NCBI RefSeq assembly: GCF_013377255.1
Contig: NZ_CP016614.1
Span: 680,001 to 744,000, forward strand
Length of the DNA: 64,000 nt
Origin: Mannheimia granulomatis
Lineage (GTDB): Bacteria > Pseudomonadota > Gammaproteobacteria > Enterobacterales > Pasteurellaceae
Direction of reading: 5' to 3'
The position numbers and the translations under genes were made by a program. Below are positions 26,946 through 36,218 of the stretch, one piece after another. Positions within the stretch are counted from its first letter, which is position 1. The number at the start of each line of letters is the position of its first letter. The notes under the pieces were generated by a model, which saw only the letters and a program-made list of their open reading frames with translations, did no database searches and was not told where the DNA came from.

Positions 26946-28964
26946 ATGAAACTCAATTCTCAACAACAACAAGCAGTGGAATATACCAAAGGAGCTTGTC
27001 TTGTTTTAGCCGGAGCAGGCTCGGGCAAGACTCGGGTGATTATTAATAAAATCGCTCACTTAATTGCACATTGTGGCTATTCGCCTAAACAAATCGCGGC
27101 GGTCACTTTTACCAACAAAGCTGCCCGTGAAATGCGTGAGCGGGTGGCTCATTCTATCGGCAAAGAACAGAGCAAAGGGCTGACGATTTCGACTTTTCAC
27201 ACCCTAGGTTTTGAGATTTTAAAACGTGAATATAAATTGCTCGGTTTTAAATCAGGCATGACCTTATTTGACGAATACGACCAAATCGCCCTACTCAAAC
27301 ATTTGTTACCGGAAAATGTGACGGAAGATAAAGAACTGCTCAAGACGCTCATTTCCACTATTTCAAATTGGAAGAACGATTTACTTTCCCCTGAAATGGT
27401 TATTACGCGTGTGCGTGACGAGCGTGAGCGGGTGTTTTCCCATTTCTACCAACTCTATCAAAATCAGCTCAAAGCCTATAATGCGTTAGATTTTGATGAT
27501 TTAATTATGCTTCCTGTGCTGCTTTTCCGCCAATTTCCTGAAGCAAAAGCCCGCTGGCAGCAAAAAATTCGCTATTTGTTGGTAGATGAATATCAAGACA
27601 CTAACACCAGCCAATATGAGTTGATTAAATTAATTGTTGGCGATGAGCCAAATTTTACGGTGGTCGGTGATGATGACCAATCCATTTACTCGTGGCGTGG
27701 TGCGAAGCCTGAGAATATGCAACGCTTACAAGAAGATTTCAACTTAAAAGTTATTAAGCTGGAACAGAATTATCGCTCAAGCCAGCGGATTTTACATTGT
27801 GCCAATATTTTAATTGATAACAACGCCCATTTATTCAGCAAACGCCTTTTCTCCGAGCTGGGCGAGGGCGAAAAGCTGAATGTGATCGAAGCTAAGAATG
27901 AAGAGCATGAAGCCGAGCGAATTATTGGCGAGCTGATTGCTCATCGTTTTTCGAAAAAGACTAAATATAAAGATTATGCAATTTTGTATCGAGGCAACCA
28001 TCAATCTCGTTTGCTTGAAAAATTGTTGATGCAAAACCGTATTCCCTACAAAATTTCAGGCGGTACTTCATTTTTTGCCCGAGCCGAAATCAAAGATATG
28101 ATGGCGTATTTACGTTTGGTAGTAAATCAAGATGATGATGCCGCTTTTTTACGCATTGTAAACACACCGAAACGGGAAATCGGGGCGGTAACCTTAGAAA
28201 AACTTGGGATGCTCGCCAATGAAAAGCAGGTTAGCCTGTTTGAAGCGATTTTTGATTTTGAGCTGATTCAACGCTTAACACCAAAACCTTACCAAGCCTT
28301 GCAGGATTTCGCCCGTTGGATTGTAGAAATTGCTGACCAAGCTGAACGTTCCGACCCGATTGAAGCGGTAAAAGATCTCTTGGCAAAGATTCAATACGAA
28401 GCCTATTTGTATGAAACCGCTACCACGCCGAAAATGGCAGAAATGCAAAGCCGTAATGTGCAAACGCTGTTTGAGTGGGTACAAGGTATGCTCGAAGGCG
28501 ATGAAATTGAAGAACCAATGAATTTGGTGCAAGTAGTGAATCGCTTGACTTTACGCGATATGCTCGAACGTGGTGAAGATGATGATGAAGCTGACCAAGT
28601 TCAACTTATGACCCTGCATGCTTCAAAAGGCTTAGAATTTCCGCACGTATTTTTAATTGGAATGGAAGAGGGCATTCTGCCGCACCAAACCAGCTTGGAT
28701 GAAGATAATGTGGATGAAGAACGCCGTTTGGCTTATGTTGGCATTACCCGAGCACAGCAAACTTTAACCTTTTCGCTCTGCAAAGAACGTCGCCAATACG
28801 GTGAAATCATCAAGCCTGAGCCAAGCCGCTTCTTGCTCGAACTGCCACAAGATGATTTGGTGTGGGAACGGGATAAAACTCCATTAACCGAACAACAAAA
28901 AGTGGAAAAATCTTCCGCTAATATTGCTAACTTAATGGCGATGTTAAAGGCGAATAAGAAATAA
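26946..28964 (+). CDS. rep: ATP-dependent DNA helicase Rep
   Basis: A superfamily 1A 3'-5' helicase of 672 residues (E. coli Rep 673). Walker A GAGSGKTR is at 23-30, with motif Ia FTNKAAREM, motif II LLVDEYQDTN, motif III VGDDDQSIYSWRGA and motif VI VGITRAQQTL. Rep clears proteins from DNA ahead of the fork and interacts with DnaB. Rep is preferred over UvrD because of the 672-residue length and overall sequence (inference from memory). Confidence 0.94.
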   Translation: MKLNSQQQQAVEYTKGACLVLAGAGSGKTRVIINKIAHLIAHCGYSPKQIAAVTFTNKAAREMRERVAHSIGKEQSKGLTISTFHTLGFEILKREYKLLGFKSGMTLFDEYDQIALLKHLLPENVTEDKELLKTLISTISNWKNDLLSPEMVITRVRDERERVFSHFYQLYQNQLKAYNALDFDDLIMLPVLLFRQFPEAKARWQQKIRYLLVDEYQDTNTSQYELIKLIVGDEPNFTVVGDDDQSIYSWRGAKPENMQRLQEDFNLKVIKLEQNYRSSQRILHCANILIDNNAHLFSKRLFSELGEGEKLNVIEAKNEEHEAERIIGELIAHRFSKKTKYKDYAILYRGNHQSRLLEKLLMQNRIPYKISGGTSFFARAEIKDMMAYLRLVVNQDDDAAFLRIVNTPKREIGAVTLEKLGMLANEKQVSLFEAIFDFELIQRLTPKPYQALQDFARWIVEIADQAERSDPIEAVKDLLAKIQYEAYLYETATTPKMAEMQSRNVQTLFEWVQGMLEGDEIEEPMNLVQVVNRLTLRDMLERGEDDDEADQVQLMTLHASKGLEFPHVFLIGMEEGILPHQTSLDEDNVDEERRLAYVGITRAQQTLTFSLCKERRQYGEIIKPEPSRFLLELPQDDLVWERDKTPLTEQQKVEKSSANIANLMAMLKANKK

Positions 28965-28966
28965 AG

Positions 28967-29012
28967 ACAAGCGGTCAAATTTACAAAAAATATTACAAAT
29001 TTGACCGCTTGT
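28967..29012. terminator. Bidirectional terminator made of two uptake signals (rep/aspA)
   Basis: A 16-base perfect stem: ACAAGCGGTCAAATTT at 28967-28982 and its complement at 28997-29012, with a 14-base loop. It separates the convergent rep and aspA genes and is a textbook case of uptake signals used as a terminator. Confidence 0.9.
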
Positions 29013-29025
29013 TTATTAGCTTAGA

Positions 29026-30453
29026 TTATTCATCTTCAGTAAAGCGTTTAGCTTTGTAAGTCGGGTTCATTAAGTTTTCGAGAGAGAGAATATCATCTAA
29101 CTGCTCTTCGGTGAGTAAACCTCGCTCTAAAACTACTTCTCTCACGCCTTTACCTGTAGTTGCACAAATTTTGCCGACAATATCGCCATTATGGTGGCCG
29201 ATAAATGGATTGAGGTAAGTTACAATACCAATTGAGTTAAAGACATAATTTTGGCAAATTTCGCGGTTAGCGGTAATGCCGTCAATACATTTATCACGTA
29301 AATTAATACAGGCGTTAGCAAGTAGTTCGATAGATTCAAACATCGCTTGCCCGATAACAGGCTCCATAACATTTAATTGTAGTTGACCGGCTTCTGCAGC
29401 GAAGGTGACGGTGGTGTCGTTACCAATTACTTTAAAACAAACTTGATTGACTACTTCCGGCACAACCGGATTGACTTTTGCCGGCATAATAGAGGAACCG
29501 GCTTGCAGTTCCGGCAGGTTAATTTCATTTAAACCTGCACGTGGACCGGAGGAAAGTAAACGTAAGTCGTTACACACTTTAGAGAGTTTCACTGCGGTGC
29601 GTTTTAAAGCGCCGTGAACCATTACATAAGCTCCGCAGTCAGAAGTTGCCTCAATTAAGTTTTCTGAAAGTGAGCAAGGAAGCCCTGTGACTTCTGCTAA
29701 ATATTTGACTGCTAATGCCGAATAACCTTCAGGGGTGTTTAAGCCTGTACCAATTGCGGTTGCACCTAAATTTACTTCAAGCAGTAATTCGGCAGTACGT
29801 TTGAGGTTTCGCACCTCTTCTTCCAATAACACCGCAAACGCTTTAAATTCTTGACCGAGCGTCATTGGCACCGCATCTTGTAATTGAGTACGACCCATTT
29901 TTAACACATCGGCAAATTCAGTGGCTTTATTTCCAAAGGCAGTTTGTAGATAAACAATTTTATCGATTAATTTGATAATGCTGTTATAAACAGCAATACG
30001 GAAACCGGTTGGATAAGCATCGTTGGTAGATTGGCTGGCATTAACGTGATCCATCGGATTGATGATGTCGTATTTGCCTTTTTCTTCGCCTAAAATTTCT
30101 AACGCCAAGTTAGCAATCACTTCATTAGTGTTCATATTTACCGATGTGCCAGCACCGCCTTGATACACATCAGACGGGAATTGGTCTAAGCAGCGGCCTT
30201 TCACTAACACTTCATCGCAGGCTTCAACAATCGCTTTTGCCACTTTTTTAGGAATTGCCCCTAATTCACCGTTTGCTAAGGCAGTGGCTTTTTTCACCAT
30301 TACCATGCCACGAACAAATTCAGGTACATCTGAAATGGTGACATTCGAGATATTAAAGTTCTCAATAGCTCTTAATGTGTGAATCCCCCAATAGGCATTA
30401 TGAGGGACTTCTCTTTCACCTAATAAATCGTGTTCAATACGCATATCTGACAT
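29026..30453 (-). CDS. aspA: Aspartate ammonia-lyase (aspartase)
   Basis: A 475-residue homotetramer that converts aspartate to fumarate and ammonia, feeding anaerobic fumarate respiration. The fumarase/aspartase signature GSSIMPAKVNP lies near residues 318-328; VYQGGAGTSVNMNTNEV and NASQSTNDAYPTGFRIA are also present. AAGGAG lies before the ATG. It is a single gene with a possible FNR site upstream. Confidence 0.96.
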   Translation of the reverse strand: MSDMRIEHDLLGEREVPHNAYWGIHTLRAIENFNISNVTISDVPEFVRGMVMVKKATALANGELGAIPKKVAKAIVEACDEVLVKGRCLDQFPSDVYQGGAGTSVNMNTNEVIANLALEILGEEKGKYDIINPMDHVNASQSTNDAYPTGFRIAVYNSIIKLIDKIVYLQTAFGNKATEFADVLKMGRTQLQDAVPMTLGQEFKAFAVLLEEEVRNLKRTAELLLEVNLGATAIGTGLNTPEGYSALAVKYLAEVTGLPCSLSENLIEATSDCGAYVMVHGALKRTAVKLSKVCNDLRLLSSGPRAGLNEINLPELQAGSSIMPAKVNPVVPEVVNQVCFKVIGNDTTVTFAAEAGQLQLNVMEPVIGQAMFESIELLANACINLRDKCIDGITANREICQNYVFNSIGIVTYLNPFIGHHNGDIVGKICATTGKGVREVVLERGLLTEEQLDDILSLENLMNPTYKAKRFTEDE

Positions 30454-30519
30454 AGTTATCTCCTTAGATATAATAAAATAAGTTTTGTTAGATAATAGCG
30501 ATTTTAATAGATAAATAAT

Positions 30520-30533
30520 GCGATCTAAATCAA
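30520..30533 (-). promoter_or_regulatory. Possible FNR site upstream of aspA
   Basis: On the minus strand the sequence reads TTGATTTAGATCGC, against the FNR consensus TTGAT-N4-ATCAA (8 of 10). It lies about 70 bases before the aspA start. aspA is oxygen-controlled in relatives, so a link is plausible, but one half-site is poor. Confidence 0.35.
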
Positions 30534-30603
30534 ATTTCTTGCGGGAGAACTAGGATATAAATTGTGCTTTTAGATTAAAAAAACTAATGATAAATTTATG
30601 TCA

Positions 30604-30873
30604 TTACAAGACCAAATAAAAATAAGGCAAACCAATTAGCCAAGCAAAAGTAGAACAAATGATTGCAACATGAAAATACCAATGCTGCGTTTTATGATGA
30701 AAGTATTTCATCCCCAAATAAGTCCCAATAGCACCGCCTAATAAGCAAAAAGAGAGTAGGGTAACTTCCGGCACGCGCCATGCTTTTTTAATGGCTTTTT
30801 GTTTATCGCTATACATTAAATAAAGTGCTGCTAAGTTCATTAGGATGAAATAGAAAAACCAAAATAGCTGCAT
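30604..30873 (-). CDS. DUF1294 membrane protein
   Basis: An 89-residue protein with three or four membrane helices. The family pattern is clear: DKQKAIKKAWRVPE, then LLGGAIGTYLGMKYFHHKT with a histidine pair. Function is unknown. The ATG at 30873 is chosen over 30879 because AGGA is 7 bases before it, while it would almost touch the earlier start. It lies downstream of purM past an uptake-signal hairpin. Confidence 0.85.
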   Translation of the reverse strand: MQLFWFFYFILMNLAALYLMYSDKQKAIKKAWRVPEVTLLSFCLLGGAIGTYLGMKYFHHKTQHWYFHVAIICSTFAWLIGLPYFYLVL

Positions 30874-30895
30874 TTGCATTCCTTATTAAAAATTT

Positions 30896-30928
30896 AACCG
30901 CTTGTAGAACATTGTCTTACAAGCGGTT
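30896..30928 (-). terminator. Uptake-signal pair, terminator of purM
   Basis: An 11-base perfect stem (AACCGCTTGTA and complement) with an 11-base loop. On the minus strand it is followed by AAATTTTTAAT, so it can end purM transcription. Confidence 0.75.
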
Positions 30929-30951
30929 GATTTTAGCATTTATTTTGCAAA

Positions 30952-31989
30952 TTAGTTGATTTCAACTTGCTCTGTGCCGTTGCCTAAATCTTCGATTTTA
31001 CCGATGACCCAAGCATTTTCGCCGTTTTCTTTTAAGATGGCTAAGGCTTTTTCAACATCAGCAGCAGGTAGGGCGATTACCATACCAACACCGCAGTTAA
31101 AGGTGCGGTACATTTCATAACGGCTAATGTTTCCTTTTTCTTGGAGCCATTTAAATACGGAAGGCCATTGCCAGCTTGATTCATCAATCACCGCTTTCGC
31201 TGATTCAGGTAATACGCGAGGAATGTTTTCCCAGAAACCGCCGCCGGTTAAGTGAGCGATAGCGTGAACATCCACTTCTTCCACTAATTTCAAGATGGAT
31301 TTCACATAAATTTTAGTTGGAGCAAGTAGATGTTCGCTTAATAATTTACCTTCAAGCAGATCTTTAGCAGGGGTTGCTCCACTTACTTCAATTACTTTAC
31401 GGATTAATGAGTAACCGTTTGAGTGCGGGCCGCTTGAACCTAATGCGATTAACACATCGCCGGTTTTAACTGCAGAGCCGTCAATAATTTTTGATTTTTC
31501 AACCACGCCCACGCAGAAACCCGCTAAGTCATAGTCGCCTTCGTGGTACATGCCCGGCATTTCTGCGGTTTCCCCTCCGACCAATGCACAGCCGGAAATT
31601 TCACAGCCGTCTGCAATACCTTTTACTACAGAAGCAGCGACATCCACATCAAGCTTCCCTGTTGCGTAGTAATCTAAGAAAAAAAGAGGTTCTGCGCCTT
31701 GAACAACTAAGTCATTTACACACATCGCCACCAAATCTTGGCCTATCGTATCATGTTGATTGAGATCGATCGCTAAACGTAATTTTGTGCCTACTCCATC
31801 AGTGCCAGACACTAAAATAGGTTCTTTATATTTAGTCGGTAAGGCACATAAGGCCCCAAAACCACCCAAACCTCCTAATACCTCTGGACGGCGAGTGCGT
31901 TTTACATCGCTTTTGATACGTTCTACCAATTCATTACCGGCATGAATATCAACGCCTGCATCTTTGTAACTAAGTTGTGTTCTGCTCAT
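30952..31989 (-). CDS. purM: Phosphoribosylformylglycinamidine cyclo-ligase (AIR synthase)
   Basis: A 345-residue purine biosynthesis enzyme that closes FGAM to AIR using ATP. The SYKDAGVDIHAGNELV N-terminus, GTDGVGTKLRLA, GGETAEMPGMY and HLTGGGFWENIPR motifs are all present. purN, its partner in E. coli, does not follow here. A PurR box in the promoter indicates repression by hypoxanthine/guanine via PurR. Confidence 0.96.
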   Translation of the reverse strand: MSRTQLSYKDAGVDIHAGNELVERIKSDVKRTRRPEVLGGLGGFGALCALPTKYKEPILVSGTDGVGTKLRLAIDLNQHDTIGQDLVAMCVNDLVVQGAEPLFFLDYYATGKLDVDVAASVVKGIADGCEISGCALVGGETAEMPGMYHEGDYDLAGFCVGVVEKSKIIDGSAVKTGDVLIALGSSGPHSNGYSLIRKVIEVSGATPAKDLLEGKLLSEHLLAPTKIYVKSILKLVEEVDVHAIAHLTGGGFWENIPRVLPESAKAVIDESSWQWPSVFKWLQEKGNISRYEMYRTFNCGVGMVIALPAADVEKALAILKENGENAWVIGKIEDLGNGTEQVEIN

Positions 31990-32024
31990 TTTAACCTCGA
32001 TAGCAATTTGAAGAAAACGATGGC

Positions 32025-32054
32025 ATTATAACAGCAAGCAAACGTTTGCGTAAA
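32025..32054 (-). promoter_or_regulatory. purM promoter with PurR operator
   Basis: On the minus strand a perfect -10 TATAAT lies at 32030-32025. A 16-base PurR box, ACGCAAACGTTTGCTT, lies at 32051-32036. It fits the PurR consensus (ANGCAANCGNTTNCNT) at every fixed position and overlaps the spacer and -35 (TTTACG, 32054-32049). Bound PurR would block RNA polymerase. Confidence 0.85.
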
Positions 32055-32089
32055 ATGAATTTAAAAAAGAGGTAGAATAAAATAAAAAA

Positions 32090-32119
32090 CGCTGTTTAGC
32101 TTAATTTACTAAAACAGCG
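32090..32119 (-). terminator. Terminator of tehB
   Basis: An 8-base stem (CGCTGTTT with AAACAGCG) that continues imperfectly. On the minus strand it is followed by GTTTTTTATTTT. Confidence 0.75.
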
Positions 32120-32147
32120 CGTTCAACTTAATTTAATCAACTTTAGC

Positions 32148-33020
32148 TTAGGCTATTTTTTTAGCTAACATAGTCGCAAAGCGTAGCTGGATACGGTTAC
32201 CTTGCTCATCGGTTTTATGTAAATGCCCTAAATCTTCATTATATTTAACCAACTCCCAATCTTTGTAATAATTGGCTAATTCTCCTTCGGCAAAGGTGAA
32301 GGAAAACGGCAGAGGGCATGGATAGTCTTGAGTATCCATTGCGCAAACAATTAAGTTATAGCCTCCCACTTTAGTATTTTTTTGCATATTATTAATAATA
32401 GCGGGAATGCGATCTCGGTTTAAGAACATCATCACAACGGTGGAAACAATCAGATCATATTCGCCATTTTGATTGCCGATAGTCGCTTCGTTAATATCAT
32501 AAATGCTTGCAGTAATATTTTTAGCCTCTTCTTTCTCAATCATATAATTAAGAAAATCAATACTTTCCGGGTTTTGATCAAGTGCAGTAACATCAAATCC
32601 TAACAGATTCAAATAAAGCGCGTTACGGCCACGCCCGCAACCTAAATCTAACACCTTGCCGCTTTTAACATAATTTACCGCATTTAACACTTCAGAGTGT
32701 GTGGTGGTGAGATTATATTTTTTAGCAAAATAATCTTCGGGTTTGCAGTAAAAAGCTAGTTGGCATTCTAAATCATCAGATAGTGCTTCAACCTTGTGCC
32801 ATAATTGTGGTTCAACCATTGGACGTTGGTGGTTGGCATCAAAAATTTCTGCTTTAATCACTTCGCCTTCTTCGGTAAGTTCGTAATATTTCAGAGAGCC
32901 TTTTAAAATAGTCAGTTTTGCCCAAGTACCAACTTTGGTATTGTGCTTTTCTTGGAACATTTGTGGTAGAGTGGCTTTTGTCCATACCGGCATTTGTTTA
33001 TAGCAAATTAAGTTTTCCAT
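32148..33020 (-). CDS. tehB: Tellurite resistance methyltransferase TehB, long form
   Basis: A 290-residue SAM-dependent methyltransferase. Residues 1-90 form the extra N-terminal beta domain (DUF1971) known in Haemophilus TehB but absent from E. coli TehB. The SAM motif VLDLGCGRGR lies at 123-132. In H. influenzae, TehB gives tellurite and oxidant resistance. The ATG at 33020 follows GAGGAAAA at good spacing; a longer frame to 33044 is not preferred. tehA is not adjacent. Confidence 0.92.
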   Translation of the reverse strand: MENLICYKQMPVWTKATLPQMFQEKHNTKVGTWAKLTILKGSLKYYELTEEGEVIKAEIFDANHQRPMVEPQLWHKVEALSDDLECQLAFYCKPEDYFAKKYNLTTTHSEVLNAVNYVKSGKVLDLGCGRGRNALYLNLLGFDVTALDQNPESIDFLNYMIEKEEAKNITASIYDINEATIGNQNGEYDLIVSTVVMMFLNRDRIPAIINNMQKNTKVGGYNLIVCAMDTQDYPCPLPFSFTFAEGELANYYKDWELVKYNEDLGHLHKTDEQGNRIQLRFATMLAKKIA

Positions 33021-33144
33021 AGAGTTTTCCTCGTGAGTAAACATAGAACGCTAAAAATTTTAGCACTGTTTAACGAGCAGAAAAGATAAATCCGACTAAA
33101 AAAGTCGGATTTGATCAAATTTATGTGAAATATATTTTTGTATG

Positions 33145-33657
33145 TTATTTAACACTTATACTTTTAAATTGACGAGCAAAATAAACAAGGCTGTGATTCG
33201 GCTCAACATCAATATGGCTTAACTCCACTACAAAAATGGTATGAGTGCCGACAGCGTAGGTATCAACAATATTACCTTGTAAAGCAGAAATAGCGCCACG
33301 TAATACCGGTTGCTCATCTACACCTATATCCCAAATATCCCAATTAAAACGTTCTTCCATTGTGCTTTCAAGGATTGCTGCAAAGTGTTTGGCAAGATCT
33401 TCTTGCTCGTGGTTTAACACATTAATACACACTTTACCGTTTTGTTTAATAATATCGTGAACATGGCTGTTTTTATTAATACAGAATAAAGCAGTCGGTG
33501 GGGCATCTGTTACTGAACAGACTGAAGAAACAGTAAGCCCTGCTTTTCCTGCAATACCGTTTGTCGTAACAATACTAACTGCTGAAGATAAGTGTGCCAT
33601 TGCTTCACGAAATTGAAGTGAAGCCTCAATTGGTTGAGATGTATCGATGTTTGACAT
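33145..33657 (-). CDS. hpaC: HpaC-like flavin reductase
   Basis: A 170-residue flavin:NAD(P)H reductase of the HpaC/ActVB family. The sequences FREAMAHLSSAVSIVTT, SVCSVTDAPPTALFCINKNS and CINVLNHEQEDLAKHFA closely follow E. coli HpaC. That protein supplies FADH2 to the HpaB 4-hydroxyphenylacetate monooxygenase, but no hpaB or other aromatic degradation gene is near. The role here may be general flavin reduction, for example for iron release. The symbol is given by similarity only. Confidence 0.8.
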   Translation of the reverse strand: MSNIDTSQPIEASLQFREAMAHLSSAVSIVTTNGIAGKAGLTVSSVCSVTDAPPTALFCINKNSHVHDIIKQNGKVCINVLNHEQEDLAKHFAAILESTMEERFNWDIWDIGVDEQPVLRGAISALQGNIVDTYAVGTHTIFVVELSHIDVEPNHSLVYFARQFKSISVK

Positions 33658-33669
33658 ATTTCTCCCTTA

Positions 33670-33981
33670 TTATTCTTTCCAAACAACATGATATTCACGA
33701 TTTTCTTCATCGTGCGAAATTAAGAAGCGGGCGAACACATCGTCCATTTCATCTTTCTCGTTTACCAGTCCGACCCAAACTTCGGCAAAGGCAGCAGGAT
33801 CGATTAATGTACCGATTTCTTGATCCCAATCTTCAGAAGTTTCGACCATTTCAACTGCGCCACGTTCTTCAAATTGTAGATTAAACAGTAAAATGTCGGC
33901 AGGATCTAAATGTTCTCCTGCCATTTCTAAGAAAATATCGTAAGCAATATCAATTGCTTCATCAGGTGTTAATTTTGTCAT
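33670..33981 (-). CDS. Acidic YciU/HI1450 family protein (putative DNA mimic)
   Basis: A 103-residue very acidic protein (DUF440) matching E. coli YciU and H. influenzae HI1450: AYDIFLEMAGEHLDPADILLFNLQFEERGA is the core. The HI1450 structure was described as a double-stranded DNA mimic, reported to bind HU-type protein; that is family knowledge. It is 12 bases upstream of the flavin reductase gene on the same strand. Confidence 0.88.
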   Translation of the reverse strand: MTKLTPDEAIDIAYDIFLEMAGEHLDPADILLFNLQFEERGAVEMVETSEDWDQEIGTLIDPAAFAEVWVGLVNEKDEMDDVFARFLISHDEENREYHVVWKE

Positions 33982-34064
33982 AGGCTAATTCTAATCGGAT
34001 TGTTAAGAAAATATTAGATAGATATATTTTATTGTATGATTTTTAGTTATAAAAAACAAAGATA

Positions 34065-34655
34065 TTACCGTTTTATTAATCGGCTTGTCACCATACCTGC
34101 TGTTTTTTCTTTTATTATCTGCCAATTTTCAGGCAAAGTTAATGGCGGATGATTTTTTTCCGTTTCTATATAAAGTATCGCATTTTCTGCCAACCACTGA
34201 TTTTCAATCAGTAATTTTAACACTTGAGGCACTAAGTCTTGATGAAAAGGTGGATCGATAAAAACGATATCAAAGGGGGCACCGCTGTTTTTTTGTGCCA
34301 GATATTGCAAAGTATCGACATTCATCACAGAACCGTTCTCAGATTTTAAAACTTGTAAGTTTTTTTTGAGTTGGTTTGCCGCAGTTGCAAATTTTTCTAA
34401 AAAAACGACCGCTTGAGCTTGGCGGGATAAGGCCTCGATTCCCAGTGAACCACTGCCGGCGAAGCAATCTAAACAGCGAGCATGGGCGATATCGTGCATT
34501 AACCAGTTGAATAAAGTTTCTTTAACACGATCTGTGGTGGGTCTTAGCCCTTCTGCATTGAGTACAGGGAGTTTTCTACCTCTCCAAAGACCGGCAATAA
34601 TTCTAACCTCGCCCATTTGATGAGCAGATTGCGGAGAATTTCGATTTTTTTTCAT
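34065..34655 (-). CDS. rsmD: 16S rRNA (guanine966-N2)-methyltransferase RsmD
   Basis: A 196-residue SAM enzyme that methylates G966 in the small subunit. CLDCFAGSGSLG (61-72) is the SAM motif and DPPF (134-137) the catalytic N-methyltransferase motif. RIIAGLWRGRKLPV and GLRPTTDRVKETLFNWL are family hallmarks. It is divergent from ftsY, the usual rsmD/ftsY arrangement. Confidence 0.95.
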   Translation of the reverse strand: MKKNRNSPQSAHQMGEVRIIAGLWRGRKLPVLNAEGLRPTTDRVKETLFNWLMHDIAHARCLDCFAGSGSLGIEALSRQAQAVVFLEKFATAANQLKKNLQVLKSENGSVMNVDTLQYLAQKNSGAPFDIVFIDPPFHQDLVPQVLKLLIENQWLAENAILYIETEKNHPPLTLPENWQIIKEKTAGMVTSRLIKR

Positions 34656-34733
34656 ACTAACTAAAGGAAAATAAAGGATTATTTGATAAACTAGTCAAGT
34701 TTAGTCTATTTTCACGAGAAATGAGAGAAAAAT

Positions 34734-36218
34734 ATGTCAGAGAAGAAAAAAGGTTTCTGGTCTTGGTTTGGTCTTGGTAAAAAAGATCCGCAACAGGAAG
34801 AGCAAAAAGTTGAGCAGGGAGACGAGCCTCAATTACAGCCGATACAAGATGAGCAAACTCAGATTCAAGAGCAGGAATTTGAGCCATTGCTTATCGAAAA
34901 AGTAGAAGAAAAATTTGAGCATCTAGAAGAGAAATTTGACGATTTTATTGAAGAAAAAGAAGAGAAAATCGAACAATTTGTTGAGCAAATAGAAGATAAG
35001 CTTGAGCAAAAAGCAGAACAAGTTGAAGATTTTATTGAAGATAAAGTAGAAGAGGCTAAAGCGTTTTTTACTGAAGTAGAAGAAAAGATTGAAGAAGGTG
35101 AGCAAGCGGTCGAGAATTTGCAAAATTTTGCAAATGAAGAGCTTGTTTTTCACGAGCAACAGCAATTAACTGAACAAGTAGAAGAAGCTGTTGAAGCGGA
35201 GCTTGTTGAGCAAGAATCAGCGGAAGAGATTGTTGCAAACAATGAAGGCGAAACCATTCAAGATGAATACCAAGAAAAACCAAGCAAAGGCGGATTTTTT
35301 AGCCGCTTAATTCAAGGTTTAATTAAAACTAAACAGAATATCGGTTCCGGTTTCCGCAATTTTTTTAGCGGCAAAAAAATTGATGATGAGCTGTTTGAAG
35401 AATTAGAAGAACAGCTACTTGTGGCGGATCTCGGTATGCCGACCACTCAAAAAATTATTCATAATTTAACCCAACACGCTACTAAGCAACAATTAAAAGA
35501 TGCAGACTTACTTTATCAACAACTTAAAATTGAGTTGGGAGAGGTGTTAAAACCGGTTGCTCAACCTTTAGTGATTGAGCCGAAAAAGCCGTATGTGATT
35601 TTAATGGTAGGCGTAAATGGTGTTGGTAAAACGACAACAATCGGTAAATTAGCCCGCAAATTCCAAAACGAAGGAAAATCGGTGATGTTGGCTGCAGGTG
35701 ATACTTTCCGAGCCGCAGCAGTTGAACAGCTACAAGTTTGGGGTGAGCGTAATAATATTCCTGTGGTGGCTCAATCAACGGGGTCTGATTCTGCTTCAGT
35801 CATTTTTGATGCGATGCAGTCGGCTGCTGCAAAAGGGATCGATATTTTAATTGCAGATACCGCAGGTCGTCTGCAAAATAAAAATAATTTAATGGATGAG
35901 CTGAAAAAAATTGTGCGGGTGATGAAAAAATATGATGAAACCGCACCACATGAAATTATGCTCACCCTTGATGCCGGCACAGGGCAAAATGCGATTAGCC
36001 AAGCGAAATTATTTAATGAGGCGGTTGGCTTAACGGGCATTACTTTAACCAAATTAGACGGTACAGCAAAAGGCGGTGTGATTTTTGCAATTGCTGACCA
36101 ATTCAATATTCCTATCCGTTTCATCGGGGTGGGTGAGAAAATTGAGGATTTACGTCCGTTTAATGCGGAGGAATTTATCGAAGCCTTATTTAGCCACGAG
36201 GACGAAAATAATGATTAA
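34734..36218 (+). CDS. ftsY: Signal recognition particle receptor FtsY
   Basis: A 494-residue GTPase that receives SRP-ribosome complexes at the inner membrane. Residues 1-20 form a basic, Trp-rich membrane helix (KKKGFWSWFGLGKK). Residues 20-180 are an extremely acidic, Glu-rich A domain made of VEEKFEHLEEKF-like repeats, probably coiled or disordered. The N domain (NIGSGFRNFFSGKKIDDELFEELEEQLL) and G domain follow, with GVNGVGKTTT near 291-300, DTFRAAAVEQL, DTAGR and TKLDGTAKGG. An uptake signal lies inside the acidic region at about 35103. It overlaps ftsE by 8 bases. Confidence 0.96.
   Translation: MSEKKKGFWSWFGLGKKDPQQEEQKVEQGDEPQLQPIQDEQTQIQEQEFEPLLIEKVEEKFEHLEEKFDDFIEEKEEKIEQFVEQIEDKLEQKAEQVEDFIEDKVEEAKAFFTEVEEKIEEGEQAVENLQNFANEELVFHEQQQLTEQVEEAVEAELVEQESAEEIVANNEGETIQDEYQEKPSKGGFFSRLIQGLIKTKQNIGSGFRNFFSGKKIDDELFEELEEQLLVADLGMPTTQKIIHNLTQHATKQQLKDADLLYQQLKIELGEVLKPVAQPLVIEPKKPYVILMVGVNGVGKTTTIGKLARKFQNEGKSVMLAAGDTFRAAAVEQLQVWGERNNIPVVAQSTGSDSASVIFDAMQSAAAKGIDILIADTAGRLQNKNNLMDELKKIVRVMKKYDETAPHEIMLTLDAGTGQNAISQAKLFNEAVGLTGITLTKLDGTAKGGVIFAIADQFNIPIRFIGVGEKIEDLRPFNAEEFIEALFSHEDENND

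Noticed and set aside
34923..35165. Antisense open frame rich in Phe and Leu opposite ftsY
   Set aside because: It is the complement of the Glu/Lys-rich codons of FtsY, a common artefact.
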